From Prorocentrum cordatum (taxonomy: Eukaryota; Sar; Dinophyceae; Prorocentrales; Prorocentraceae): a stretch of 64,000 bases of DNA. This document shows positions 44,130-54,760 of this stretch, piece after piece. The DNA lies in assembly GCA_963575745.1 (NCBI GenBank), contig CAUYUJ010004002.1, positions 679,163 to 743,162 of the forward strand. The letters run 5' to 3'. A program made the position numbers and the translations under genes. Below the pieces are notes generated by a model that made no database searches, was not told where the DNA came from, and was given only the letters and a program-made list of their open reading frames with translations. How positions within the stretch are numbered: the stretch's first letter is position 1; every line of letters begins with the position of its first letter.

Positions 44130-45185
44130 CCCCCCAAGCACGGCGAGGCCCCGCTCAGATCCGCGCGGTGCCTCACTCCGCTGGACCCACCAGCAGCCCT
44201 CGAAAGTGGCGAGCCCACCGGCAGCCCTCGAAAGTGGCGGCAACTTCGCAAATCGCACCCCCCCAGGGACGGGGAGGTCCGCTAAGATCCGCGCGGTGCC
44301 TCACTCCGCTGGACCCACCAGCAGCCCTCGAAAGTGGCGACAATTTCGCAGATCGCAGCCCCCCAGGGACAGGGAGGTCCCGCTCAGATCCGCGCGGTGC
44401 CTCACTGCGCTGGACCCACCAACAGCCCTCGAAAGTGGCGACAATTTCGCAGATCGCAGCCCCCCAGGGACAGGGAGGTCCCGCTCAGATCCGCGCGGTG
44501 CCTCACTCCGCTGGACCCACCAGCAGCCCTCGAAAGTAGCGACATTCACAGATCGCAGCACCCCAAGGACGGGGAGGTCCCGCTCAGATCCGCGCGGTGC
44601 CTCACCCCGCTGGACCCACCAGCAGCCCTCGAAAGTGGCGACAATTTCGCAGATCGCAGCCCCCCAGGGACAGGGAGGTCCCGCTCAGATCCGCGCGGTG
44701 CCTCACTGCGCTGGACCCACCAGTAGCCTTCGAAAGTGGCGACAATTTCGCAGGTCGCAGCCCCCCAAGGACAGGGAGGTCCCGCTCAGATCCGCGCGGT
44801 GCCTCAATCGGCTGGACCCACCGGCAGCCCTCGAAAGTAGCGACAATTTCGCAGGTCGCAGCCCTCCAGGGGCGGGGAGGTCCCGCTCAGATCCGCGCGG
44901 TGCCTCACTCCGCTGGACCCACCAGCAGCCCTCGAAAGTGGCGACAATTTCGCAGATCGCGCTGGACCCACCAGCAGCCCTCGAAAGTGGCGACAATTTC
45001 GCAGATCGCGCTGAACCCACCGGCAGCCCTCGAAAGTGGCGACAGTTTCGCAGATCGCAGCCCCCCAAGCAAGCCAAGAGGAGACAAGAAGGAAGGGGGG
45101 CGGGAGGCGGGAGGAGGCGGGAGGAGGAGACGTGACCGCGGTGCTCCATTCAAAACGAGTACCCAACCAAGGAGGGTTGGGAAAA
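44130..45185 (+). mobile_element. satellite-carrying composite element C
   Basis: About nine units of 108-111 bases share AGATCCGCGCGGTGCCTCAC, GCTGGACCCACCAGCAGCCC and TCGAAAGTGGCGACAATTTC. A purine-rich tract follows (about 45,067-45,133), then a tail GTGACCGCGG, TTCAAAACGAGTACCCAACC and AGGGTTGGGAAAA (end about 45,185). Tail and purine tract match elements A, B and D, while the array unit is entirely different. The CCCAACCAT head was not found on the left. Two units near 44,950-45,010 are shortened. Confidence 0.6.
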
Positions 45186-45500
45186 TATATCCCTGACTTC
45201 CGTTCCAACCTTGGCGCTATCATGAGGAAACCCACACGTACCTCTACTGCTACTCACTGGACCTCTCCTGGGGTGCGCTCTGACCAGGATTTCGAGGCGA
45301 ATCCAGCGGTGGCAACGAGGGCCTGGCAGGAGGCCCAAAAAGGGGAAGACGAGGAAAGGGTAGCGGTATCGGTACCTTCGGGTGCTCTCGGGATTCTGCG
45401 TGAGTTTGTCCGGTCCTTGGGCGCTTGCCTTTGGAATCCGAGCCCAATCGAAGAGCCCTCTGGAGCTTCCAACCGGCATTCGGAGCTCGGTCCTTCCCTC
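45186..45500. other. no recognised gene
   Basis: It contains a GGTGGCAACGAGGGCCTGGC, AGGAGGCCCAA block (about 45,310-45,341) that resembles 56,690-56,722. Open frames run in from the neighbouring array. Confidence 0.3.
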
Positions 45501-46330
45501 GAGATGGTCTTCGAGACCGCCGGCAGGCCCCCAAGAGGCCCGCAAAAGGCATCCCACAGGCCCCCAAGAGACCTCCAAGAGGCTGCCACGAGACATTTCG
45601 GGAGCCTCCCTGGATACTTCAATTCACTCAGATTCCCTCCGGCACGCGAATGCCTGCCAACTGCCAAAACCGCAGGCAATATGCAATTTTACGGGATGAT
45701 CTCCCCGTATGGCGCACCCGTGAGGGAACTCGCGGCCCACCGCTCATGGTTGCCTCAGGATGACCTAGAAAGAACCTCTGAACACGAAGAAGCTGCAATA
45801 CTGCTTCAGGGGGCTCCGATGGCGACCAACTAAAGTTTCCAACTGGCTCCCGCACGGCCCCAGAACCTCACACGACGGCCCAAAATCGCCCCGACAAGAC
45901 TCCACGAGAACCCCAATACTGACTGTATGTCCCCAGACGGTTCTGCTGAACTTCTTCGAAGAAGCGCTGTAGAATGATCGCGCACAAGACGTCCCGAATA
46001 TCACCCGGAAAGCCTCTGGAGCCCCCTCAATCTCCCGAAAGGTCCCTGGGAACGCCCAACCCCCCATGGGACAAGAAAACACAAGAACCCGCCATTCAGC
46101 TCCCAATGATCAGGATGAAAACCCGCATGGTACCGCTGCCTGCTAGATGGCCCTAGTATACCTTCCTTTTCGCGGGAATTCGGTGGGCCATTGCGCCCAA
46201 GACGTCTCGAATACCCTCAGCGAGCCCCCTGGAAGCCACCCAACAGCTCACGAAAGGACCCTGGGAACGCCCCAGGCGGCCCCTGAAAGGCAAGAGCCCC
46301 CCAAGAAACCCCCCATGGAGCAGCGCAACG
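45500..46330 (-). repeat. degenerate CCAAGAGGCC-type array
   Basis: Scattered CCCCCAAGAGGCCC, CCTGGGAACGCCC and GACGTCCCGAATA-like words, the latter in two copies near 45,989 and 46,201. It appears to be a decayed reverse-orientation relative of the TTGGGGCC arrays. Confidence 0.5.
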
Positions 46331-46429
46331 ACAGCGCAAACTCACGGGCCACAAAAGGGCGAACATCATCTTACAGACCCGGTCTTAAAACAATAATGCG
46401 CGATCCCCGTGTCGATGCGCAACCATCGT

Positions 46430-46890
46430 GTCGACAATGACAAAGTGATGCAGATGACGGTGAACATCGTTTCCTCTTGGCGTGGTTTTAGTTATTGTGG
46501 GGGTCCTGCTGCTTTGCTGCCATGGTTTAATATTTACGGGGTCAAGTTTTCTGGTTGTGGTGGCTATGCGCACATGTTGGGAGGTCTGGTTTGCTTTTTG
46601 GAAGGTCCTGTATACTTTTCGGGAAGTGCTGATTACTTGTTACGGCTGTCCTGTTTAGTTGTGGGGAATTTCTGCTGATTGTGTGTGTGTGTGGGAAATT
46701 ATGTGTATTTGTTGGGAGGACTTGTCTATGTTTTAGAAAAGGCGCAATTTACTTGATGGGCTCGACTGTTTATTTGTGTCAGGGGGTCCTGTTTGTTGTT
46801 CGGGGTTCGGGGGTCCGTTTAGTTTTTTGAGGGCGTTCCGTGTACTTTTTGGGAGGTCCTGTCTACTGCGTGGGCTGTCCCCGTTTATTC
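46430..46890. repeat. GT-rich degenerate satellite
   Basis: Irregular units of GGTCCTGTTTACTTTTTGGG type (for example 46,609, 46,789, 46,855). The same words reappear at 47,490-47,610 beyond element D, suggesting that D inserted into this satellite. Confidence 0.5.
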
Positions 46891-47464
46891 CCCACCATCC
46901 TGTGGTGTTGGGTCCTCGTTTTGAAGAGACAGCGCCCCGCGTTCACTCCTTCCTTCCTCCCTTCCCCCCCTGCCCCCTCCTCCCTCCTCCCCCTCCGCGT
47001 CAGCCACACCCATTTCGGCACACCCTCGCACGCTTCGTGGCCCCATATGGGGGCCCCACCGACGGCCCCAATGGCTGCGTCCGCATGGCGGCACCGCACC
47101 CATGTCGGCACACCCCTCACACGCTTCGTGGCCCCATAGGGAGCTCCACCGAAGGCCCCGATGGCTGCGTCCGCATGGCGGCACCGCACCCATTTCGGCA
47201 CACCCCTCACACGCTTCGTGGCCCCATAGGGAGCTCCATCGAGGGCCCCGATGGCTGCGTCCGCATGGCGGCACCGCACTTCGGCAAACCCCTCACACGT
47301 TTCGTGGCCCCATCGTGAGTTCCACCGAAGGCCCCAGTGGCTGCGTCCGCATGGCGGCACCGCACCAATTTCGGCACACCTCTCACACGTTTCGTGGCCC
47401 CATAGGGAGCTCCCTCTCATTCGTTCAACCTGCTTTGCGGTACCCGTAACTGCATATGGTTGGG
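46891..47464 (-). mobile_element. satellite-carrying composite element D (CCCAACCAT ends), reverse orientation
   Basis: On the minus strand the head CCCAACCATATGCAGTTACG ends at 47,464. It is followed by four or five units related to those of A and B (CTTCGGTGGAGCTCCCTATG, GGGCCACGAAGCG), a purine tract, and the tail TCTCTTCAAAACGAGGACCC, AACACCACAGGATGGTGGGG ending at 46,891. It is flanked on both sides by the same GT-rich satellite, which supports insertion as a unit. Confidence 0.7.
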
Positions 47465-47902
47465 TCCATCGCCAGGATAATGTTTTAGGCGGGTCCTGTT
47501 TACTCTTTGGGAAACCGTGTTTACTCGTTAGGTCCTGTCTACTTTTTGGCAGGTCCAGGCAACGCCTTGGGATTGATGGTCTACTTTCGGCGAGGTCCTG
47601 TTGACTTTTGTTGGGCGCCCTGCCTCGGGGCGCCCGGATGCAACAAAGCAATGAGAATGTGAGATCAGCGCTGCGCCCACGGCGCCCTTTTTTCTACGTC
47701 GCTAAAGGCAGCACCGAAGCTAGGGCTGCGATTGATGTCGCGAGCAGTCTGCGCGAAGACCTACGTGGTAGGAAAAAGGGCGCCCCGCCGCGGACCTGGG
47801 CCAGCGTCGCCCAGAGGGCCCGCGCTCGGATGCCAACGTGACGCCCGTCGCGCTTGGGGGCAAGCGTCGTCGCAGCAGTGCTCGCCTCACTCCCGCGACG
47901 CC
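47465..47902. other. GT-rich satellite remnant and unassigned open segment
   Basis: 47,490-47,610 continues the GGTCCTGTTTACT satellite. A plus-strand frame at 47,641-47,841 (PFFYVAKGSTEARAAIDVAS) looks moderately protein-like but matches no family I know. Confidence 0.35.
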
Positions 47903-47962
47903 TCGTCGTCGTGATCGTCGTCGTCGTCGTCGTGATCGTCGTCGTCGTCGTCGTCGTCGTCA
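47903..47962. repeat. CGT/GTC trinucleotide run
   Basis: GTCGTCGTCGTCGTGATCGT-type tract. Confidence 0.85.
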
Positions 47963-47974
47963 GGGCACCATCAT

Positions 47975-49870
47975 CACTCGTGGAACGTCAGACCGCCAGA
48001 AGCAGGCCCGACCGTCGGGATCTCACCGCCACCTGCGGGCGGCCCGTAGCCACCCATAGGAACCATATTCGATATGCCTGAGCTTTCGAACGTTTTGTTG
48101 AACCCTGTCGCGTTTGCTCGCGGACATGCTGCGCGCTCTCTCGCGCGCGAAATGTCCCGGTGAATGCGCAGCCGGCACAGGTCCCAGCACGAGGCAACGG
48201 CAGCGCCAACATAGAAGAGCTCGGTTCGCGCGACGACGCACCCGCACGCGATGCGCCAGTGGCCAGAGGCACGCTGGAGAAGCGTTGTCTCGCCGCGCTC
48301 CCTCTCCATGATCCAATCGATTTCCTGCTGGTTCAGGTGGCTTTTGTTCTCTCCAAGCCCGAAATGTCAATGCAGCCCGCGGCGCACGTCGTCGCTCCTC
48401 ATGAGCTGGTAGCTGCAGAATCGCGGGTGTCCGGGTTGGTCCTGGAGCCGCGCGGGAAATTCCTGCCAGTGCCCCGCTCCCCCCTAGTGCCGCACCTCCC
48501 CGTCGTGCCTGTTTAGCGCGTGCTTGACGCATTCGTACTTCGGGTGCCTGCCGCTGGGGAGCTTCTCAAAGGCCGCCTCGAACTCCTGCCCCGTCAGGGC
48601 GTGGCAGTCGTCGTTGAAGACTGCGTCGGGAAAACATTGTAGAACGCCCGCGGGTCCCTCGCGCCAGAGGCACCGAGAACTTTCCCGCTCCATCTTCGTG
48701 AGGTAGTGCGTCTTCCTGGAGGCGTACGCCCGAGGCACCTCCCACGACTGACCGCGAACGTTGATGCCGTCGCTCTTGTGCCCGATGCCGTCGATGTACT
48801 CTCGCGCATCAGGAATGGAATTGACACTCTGGTCGTGAAACTTTCCAAATCGCTCACAGCAGCGCCGTCCGCCCACACGGTCCACCCTACTACGGTGCAG
48901 AACCAAGATCACACTGCCAGCCCCGGGCGAACATCTGTCTGGGGCTTACGCGGCTTATGTCGCGGAGTTCAGTTTTGGCGGCCTCGTCCAAGGGGCCGAC
49001 GGCCCTGTAAGACAAGTACCTCATCAGCGGAGCGGCAGCTTCTCCCGCGCCAGAGGCATCGGAATCTGCGTCGAGGGGCGGGGCGCTGTGAGAGCGGCGC
49101 GTGGTTCGGCGCGGCGGCATTGGCTCCTCGTCGCCGGCATCCTCGTCGGGCCCGCTGCCATCCTCCTCGGCGCTGCCGTCGTCGTCGTCGTCACCGCCAT
49201 GGACGGCCGACGGAGGCGCGCCAGAGGCGCCGCCATGGCGCGCTGGTGCCGTTTCTGGTGCAGCCGCGGATGCGGCGAATGGTGCTGGCTGCACCAACTG
49301 AGTCGGAGCAGGCCGCGGAACTACTGGGCCTGGCGCCCACTCAGGAGCAGGAGCAGCGGCCCAAACGTGCGGCACAAACCATTTTTGCGCTCCTGGCGGC
49401 GCAGCTGCTGGTGCTGCTGGCGCCGCCGCCATTGCCGCTGGCGCCGCGGCGCGCGCGGGCAGCTACTGCGCCTCAGCACCTGGAAAGCCTGCACCATCAT
49501 GGCGCGCAGCAAGCGCTGGCTTTGCCAACGTTGCTGCTGCTGTTGTTGCCGGCGCTGTTGCTGCTGCGGCTGGCGCTGCAACTGCCGTTGCTGCTGGCGC
49601 CGCCGTTGCCGCTGGCGCAGCGGCCTTCGCGGGCGGCTTCTGCGCGGCAGCACCTGACGCGCCAGAGGCACCGCCCTGGCGCGTTGCTGCTGGCGGCGGC
49701 GCTGTCGCTGCTGATGCCGCTGCGGCTGCTGCTACTGCTCCCGCCGATGCTGGCGGCGCGGCTGGCGGCGCAGCTGCTGCTGGCGCGGGTGGCGGCGCAG
49801 CTCTACGCTGAACCTTCAGCGCGACGCTGACACGACGACGGGGCTTATCGCAATTAGGTAGATCCGACAA
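47975..49870 (-). pseudogene. unrecognised protein-coding region, frameshifted or split into exons
   Basis: Minus-strand order: a basic start (about 49,870-49,800, RRRVSVALKVQRRA), a long Ala/Pro-rich region (to about 49,250), and an acidic Asp/Glu/Gly/Ser segment (GGDDDDDGSAEEDGSGPDED). Next is LMRYLSYRAVGPLDEAAKTE (about 49,030), with a frame change or intron near 48,900. Then comes a globular-looking part: DAREYIDGIGHKSDGINVRG, SWEVPRAYASRKTHYLTKME, DDCHALTGQEFEAAFEKLPS and GRHPKYECVKHALNRHDGE (to about 48,490). Weaker pieces follow to 47,975 (QQEIDWIMERERGE across a frame change). A 374-codon plus-strand frame opposite is the GC-rich shadow. I do not recognise the family. It could be a host gene in several exons, a pseudogene, or a transposon protein. 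Confidence 0.4.
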
Positions 49871-49879
49871 ATTGGATGA

Positions 49880-50250
49880 CCAGACTGGTCAACCATTGCC
49901 TGCCTTGCACGAGGGAGCCGTTTGATGAGAACGAGTGCCCTAACCCTTCACTCCGCCAAATATCAACCCACGCTTCGTCAGATACCGTTATACAAACCTC
50001 CACGAAAGCGAGTGCTGCTCTGGAGGATCCTGTGAGAGATCATGGTCGCCAATCTCTACACTCTCTAGAAAGCTTGATTGTATGAGGGATCCGAGCTGCT
50101 AAAAACCTCTAGGACACAAATATCTCGCAGGCCCATCTGGCAGATGTCGCATCAGATCCCAACGGTCTGGTGCTTAATGCTGACGTCTGTGTTTAAACTA
50201 TGTTTCAAGAATCGGGAGGGGAGACTCGGGGAAACACACGGCAGGATTAC
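49880..50250. other. no recognised feature
   Basis: Less GC-rich unique sequence with no motif. Confidence 0.3.
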
Positions 50251-50254
50251 TCAA

Positions 50255-50400
50255 CATCGAATCGGCAAGTCGGATCGAATCGAATTGTGCATCGGATTGG
50301 GCTGCATCGGCACAGGTTTAAAATCGAATCGGATCGGCTGCGGATCGGGCTGGCCAAAATCGGCATCGAATCGAATCTATCAGATTGAACTGAACCCTGC
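50255..50400. repeat. AATCGAATCGG minisatellite, array 1
   Basis: Irregular AATCGAATCGGATCG-type units that end in GAACCCTGCACGGGG. A similar array and a similar CCCTGTACGGG end are found at 56,765-56,993. Confidence 0.65.
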
Positions 50401-51024
50401 ACGGGGGGTGGGGGGTGCAAGCCCAGGGAATCAAGGGAACAAAGCGAGGCTGAAATCCACCAATGGATGTTCCCCCCCGGCATTCACTCCCTCGCGCCCC
50501 CATCCGTACATCTGCGGACTCTCGCGCGCCGGAGATTACATCGCGTGTGCGATGTTTCCTCCACGGAGCCTCGAACGGGGGACCTGGATATGCTGAAATC
50601 GTGTGAGAAACGGAAAGAAGTGGTCTGAAGCGAGCAGACATAGCGAATTTACGCGGTGAATTACGCGTACCGCCAGCGCGGCACGCTACACTGGAGACGA
50701 GGGCGCTTACGCGCGACCTTACGCGGGCAGCTTGCGCGCGAATGTTCGCGCAACTGCCCCCGTTGTCTTCCGTAGCTCATGTAGTCGCATGTTGCTTTGA
50801 ATGAATAGTGAATCGTATGTAATTTAATCATGTTTACATGTGGGACGCTGGGAGGCTCCAAGAGAAACCCAACATGATCTAAAAAGATCTGGAAGACGCC
50901 AAGCCCAAGTGGCCTCAGGAAAGGCCCAAGAGGGTCCTGGAGCCCGCAAGAGCCCTGAGAAGATTCCCAGAGAGCCGCAAAATTGCCAAACTGTTCCAGC
51001 AATCGTGCGACGACGCCTTCCAAC
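50401..51024. other. no recognised gene
   Basis: The part at 50,860-50,985 has weak CCAAGAGG-type repeat character. The rest is unassigned. Confidence 0.3.
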
Positions 51025-51235
51025 CCTGCGGAGCACTCGCATGGCCGAGGAGACCCTGACTGCCAGATTTACACTCCAGCTCCCCTTTTCGTCGAAGAGC
51101 TCTAGAAAGGAAGACCACGGCTGGCCATTCGATGCACATGCTCCACATTGCCCCGAGACGGCCCTGCGGGTCGAAGTGGCGCGAGAAGAGGACGGCACCT
51201 TGCTATTCACGCGTGCGTACGTCAGCCAATACACT
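51025..51235 (+). CDS. short protein-like open segment, function unknown
   Basis: The plus-strand frame reads MAEETLTARFTLQLPFSSKS, then HGWPFDAHAPHCPETALRVE, then VAREEDGTLLFTRAYVSQYT. Residue use is balanced, unlike the repeat-driven frames around it, and several Asp-Gly and Phe-Asp pairs suggest a real domain fragment. It lies on the strand opposite the TPR exons. It could be an exon of another gene or a retroposed fragment. The boundaries are guesses: the frame stays open to 51,373 but becomes Gly/Arg-rich. Confidence 0.3.
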
Positions 51236-51689
51236 CCGACGAGCACGGGTCTGCAGGGGAGGGCGGGAGGCGGGCAGGGGAAGACACGAGGGCGACGCGG
51301 ACGGGAGCGAGGGACACACATGGGGTCGGGGGACCACGCCGCATCGCCCACATCTGCATCGTCTCAGCGCTGAGGCTCTGGATCGCGGGGGGCATCGCTG
51401 TTGGCATCGGCGATGCAGCGCAGGGCGCGCTCCAATGACCATCCGCGGAGGTCCCTTGGAGGTGCCCGGAGGTGGTCTCTGTGGAGGGCCTCCGGAGGTC
51501 CCCCTGGAGGCCCATACCAGAAACACGCCGACTGACCCTACGATCTCCGAACCTCGAGCCCTCGAACCATCGGCCATCGAGCCATCGAAACCTCGGTCCT
51601 CTGCCTCGTTTGGGCAACCTCGAACGGGAGGGCCGGATTAGAGAAATCGTTCACGCATGTCAGCCAGCGCAGACCCCCAAGAATGATGC
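51236..51689. other. no recognised feature
   Basis: Contains a GGCATCGGCGATGCAGCG word (about 51,402) like those in the 31.0 kb palindrome cluster, and a CGGAGGTCCC pair near 51,445-51,500. Confidence 0.3.
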
Positions 51690-52352
51690 CTCGCAATCTA
51701 TGTCTATGCGGTGCAGTCTTGGTGAGCCATCAATATGGTGTAATCTAGGTGGTGCATTCTTTATGGTGCAACGCAACGCAACGCAACACACAGCGAAGCA
51801 AAAATGCAACGCAATACAAAAAATGAAAAGCAACGCAAACCAACCCCAAGCAATGCAAAGCAACGCATCGCATTACAAACCAACACCAACCAAAATGAAG
51901 CAACGCACAGCAACGCAAAATAATGCAAAGCAGCGTAATGTAATGCAACGCAATGCCAAGCAAAGCAAAATACTGCAGAGAAATGGAGAGCAACCCCAAG
52001 CTAAACCACACGGGCGGCGACCAGGCGACGGGCGGCGACGGGGCGGCGACATGTTGGCCAGAGCGGCGCGCAGGCCCAGGTGGCAGGCGGCGACGAGGCG
52101 GCGATGGCGGCGACATGGCGGCAACCGACGGGGCGGCGACGGCGGCGACATGGCGGCAACAACGCCAGACAGGCCCAGACGACGGGCGGCGACGGGGCGG
52201 CGACGGCGACGACATGGCCGCCAGACCGACCCCCATGCCCAGACGACGGGCGGCGACGAAGCGGCGACGGGGCGGCGACGGCGGCGAACCCCACGCCCAC
52301 TTGTTTATTCTAGGAGTAAGAGCCCCTAATTGCAAGCACTGTTCAAACACAA
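51690..52352 (+). repeat. GTGGTGCAAT composite repeat, copy 3
   Basis: Modules in order: TATGCGGTGCAGTC/GGTGTAATCTAGGTGG units (about 51,705-51,770), GCAACGCAAC units (about 51,770-52,000), and GGGCGGCGACGGGGCGGCGA units (about 52,010-52,290). The conserved end is AGAGCCCCTAATTGCAAGCA, CTGTTC (52,318-52,346). A GGAGGTCCG-family element follows directly. Confidence 0.7.
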
Positions 52353-52471
52353 TTTCTGAGGCCCGCGCGGATTTCTTGGATCGGCGCTGGACACCCCTCC
52401 CGGGAGGGACGGCGCTGGAGGCGCCGCCGGGGGGGCCCAGCGCCCAGCGCTGGTCCGAGAAGTCCACGCGA
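52353..52471. mobile_element. short inverted-repeat element (GGAGGTCCG family), copy 3
   Basis: Left CGCGCGGATTTCTTGGATCG, GCGCTGG; right, read inverted, CGCGTGGACTTCTCGGACCA, GCGCTGG. Interior GGGACGGCGCTGGAGGCGCC. It is the most symmetric of the three copies. Confidence 0.5.
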
Positions 52472-53879
52472 AGCGCCGACAAATCATGTTTGTGTTGTTC
52501 TCTCTATGGGTTTGGGCGTCCTCGAACGCAAGGCCCCGTGCAGCAGTTGCGCGCTCAGCCTGGCGATGTCGCGTGGCCGCTCGCCTGCGCCGCGCGCACC
52601 CGCGTTTCGGAGGGTCCCGGGGGGCGAGGATGGAGCAATGCAGTCAACAAGGGCAACTATGTTCGCCCGCGCTTCGCGAAGCACGAATATCTTCGCGCTC
52701 TCGAGCCCCACGGGGAGGGAGCATCGAGCCCCGTCCGAAGCCAAAGTGGAGAATGTCCCAAACCATTGGCCGTAGAGCATCGATATGTTCGGAGGACCGA
52801 GAATCGAAATTTGCGGAAGATTAGCGATCCAGTGGCAGGTGCTCTAGCGCTGGAAAGAAGCTTAGTAAGAGGTCCGAGATGCGCAGTGCCTTGTGGTAGC
52901 TCCCGAGCGCTTTCCTCCACTCGCCCTCCTGGCACCGCAGTCATGGAGGAGGAGAGGACGGGGAAGGATGAACAGGACGGCGAGGCAGCGAAGGAATGCA
53001 GAGACGTACGAGCAAGAAGAGGCGGGGGATGGAGAGAAGGAAGGCGAGGAAAGAAAAAACGAACAGAGATGAGGGAGGATATGGATGAGGTTGACGGGAG
53101 ATGAGGCGGGATGATGAAGGAAGGGGGGAGGCGGGAGGAACAGAGGGAGGGAGGGAGCAGGATGAGGGAGGGAGGGAGCAGGATGAAGGAGGGAGAGAGC
53201 ATCAAGAACAGGATGCGTTTTTATTGGTATTAACGGTGACCTCTGCGGGAGCAAACATCGGACTTCTGTGACCGAGGCCGTTTGGAAGGCCAACCTGTGA
53301 TCGGCAGCTCCAGGGTACCAGGACGAATGCGCCAGCCAGACATCCACGCACGCCGTGGCTGGGACAAGCGACATGTATGCCTGCGACACCGATGCAAGCC
53401 ACAATTGGGGCCAACCTTGACATAACTCACCATGTGAACCGACAAAAGGGCAACAACAAAACTGTACGGGAAGAGAACTGGCTCATTCTGAACCTGGCGC
53501 CGCCCCGAGATACTGAAGATGGAGGAGAGCCACCACCCCGCATCCAGGGGAAGCACGCCCCAGCGTAGGCAGAACCCTGCCATATACCACGCCGACGCTG
53601 TCCAAGAACAACTGCACAACAACGCGGATTCATTGGCAGACGAATTGTACGTCTTACTCTGTCAGATCCCGACTCAAGGAGCACGGGAGTACACATACGC
53701 TCACGTCTGCCATCGAAGCAGGCGCGTCGACATGCGGGCACCCTCCCGCGGCTCTCCTTGAGACTGATGGGGACTGCCACACGGCAGACGGAACCCTCGG
53801 AATCATCCCCCTCCTCCCGAGGGAGGGGCCCGAGTGCAGACGCGGGGACGAGGCTGAGGTGAGGTCCTCAGGAGAACCG
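52472..53879. other. no confident gene; purine-rich tract
   Basis: A minus-strand segment at about 52,505-52,585 (RDIARLSAQLLHGALRS) faintly resembles a TPR helix B after an AG-GC acceptor but cannot be joined cleanly. A GGGAGG run lies at 53,110-53,195. The rest is unassigned. Confidence 0.3.
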
Positions 53880-54760
53880 AAGAACTCGAGGCCCCGAAGG
53901 GCGCTGACCTTGCAAGACTTTAGTGCTATTGGCCGTCCCGTGGCCATAAAGCAACTTAGAACACGCCTTAGACAGTCCCAACAAGATAGGAGCCACACCT
54001 TGGACAAATGCAGCAGTCAGCCCCGCCAGAGCAGGGCAAAACCACAATATTATGCTTTAGCGGATCGGCCACATCCACGTCCGCAAATCTGGCACCGCAA
54101 CAGGGACCTCCTGGGGGCTGACTGGGGGACCCGGAGCCAATCCTCCACGCCGCGCGTGTCCAGACATTCCTTAACCATAGCCAAACGTGACCCAAGGGAG
54201 GACGTGTCGTGGAACCCGCAGCAGCGGGAGTGGGCGCGTGAGGCTTAACAGATTCGGCACCTGACACATCTAGCCTGGGCCACAGGGGCAACCGAGCAAC
54301 TGCAAAAGCACACACAGACTTGGCAACCCCGATACGCCTCTGGATCTCCTCATATTCCGAGTCCGAGAATTTCGGGTGCATCTAAATCACAACGCGCGCA
54401 TCAACATCGGCTAAGTCATTGCCTAGCCTAGCCCATTTACCTTCAACGATGGGACCTGGCTCGTTGGGTCCTGGTGCGCCTTCACCTGGCAACAACTGCG
54501 AAAGTGCTTAAGTAATCTGGCGAAACGAAATCACAATCCAAGAGTGCGGATTGAAATACGCGGCCTGGGTCTTAGGGTCAGCGCTGTTGCATTGCCTGAC
54601 CACATTGTAGCAATCTCAAACAATATCTGGCGGACCTAAAAGCTGCAAAGGCACCGCAGCCGATGCCTGGAACTCTCCAGCCGCAGGCGAGGCAACCATG
54701 AGCGTGCGGACAAGACCGAAGAGCCTGACTTCCATCTCTCCCTCGAGAGTTACGTGGACG
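53880..54760 (-). pseudogene. LINE-type retrotransposon remnant: RNase H and 3' zinc-ribbon-like end
   Basis: Minus strand from about 54,720: VRTLMVASPAAGEFQASAAV, then PLQLLGPPDIV, a stop, and DCYNVV. This resembles the Glu helix and the I/V-x-DCxNVV strand of LINE RNase H. ARLGNDLADVDARVV (about 54,440-54,395) follows, like the GND-x-AD catalytic end. Then MHPKFSDSEYEEIQRRIGVA, and HNIVVLPCSG with CICPRCGSYLVG (about 54,050-54,000), the His/CPRCG motif that I associate with the 3' end of dinoflagellate LINE ORFs. Stops and shifts show decay. The reverse transcriptase and endonuclease were not found. Confidence 0.5.

Noticed and set aside
48706-49830. 374-codon plus-strand frame
   Set aside because: It runs opposite the Ala/Pro-rich minus-strand region, whose GC-rich codons leave the other strand open. 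The minus strand has the more protein-like text.
52505-52585. Missing TPR exon (SAQLLHGALRS) between the 55.6 and 10.0 kb exons
   Set aside because: The helix pattern fits only loosely, the frame does not join the 55.6 kb exon with the right spacing, and the key Tyr and Ala are absent or shifted.
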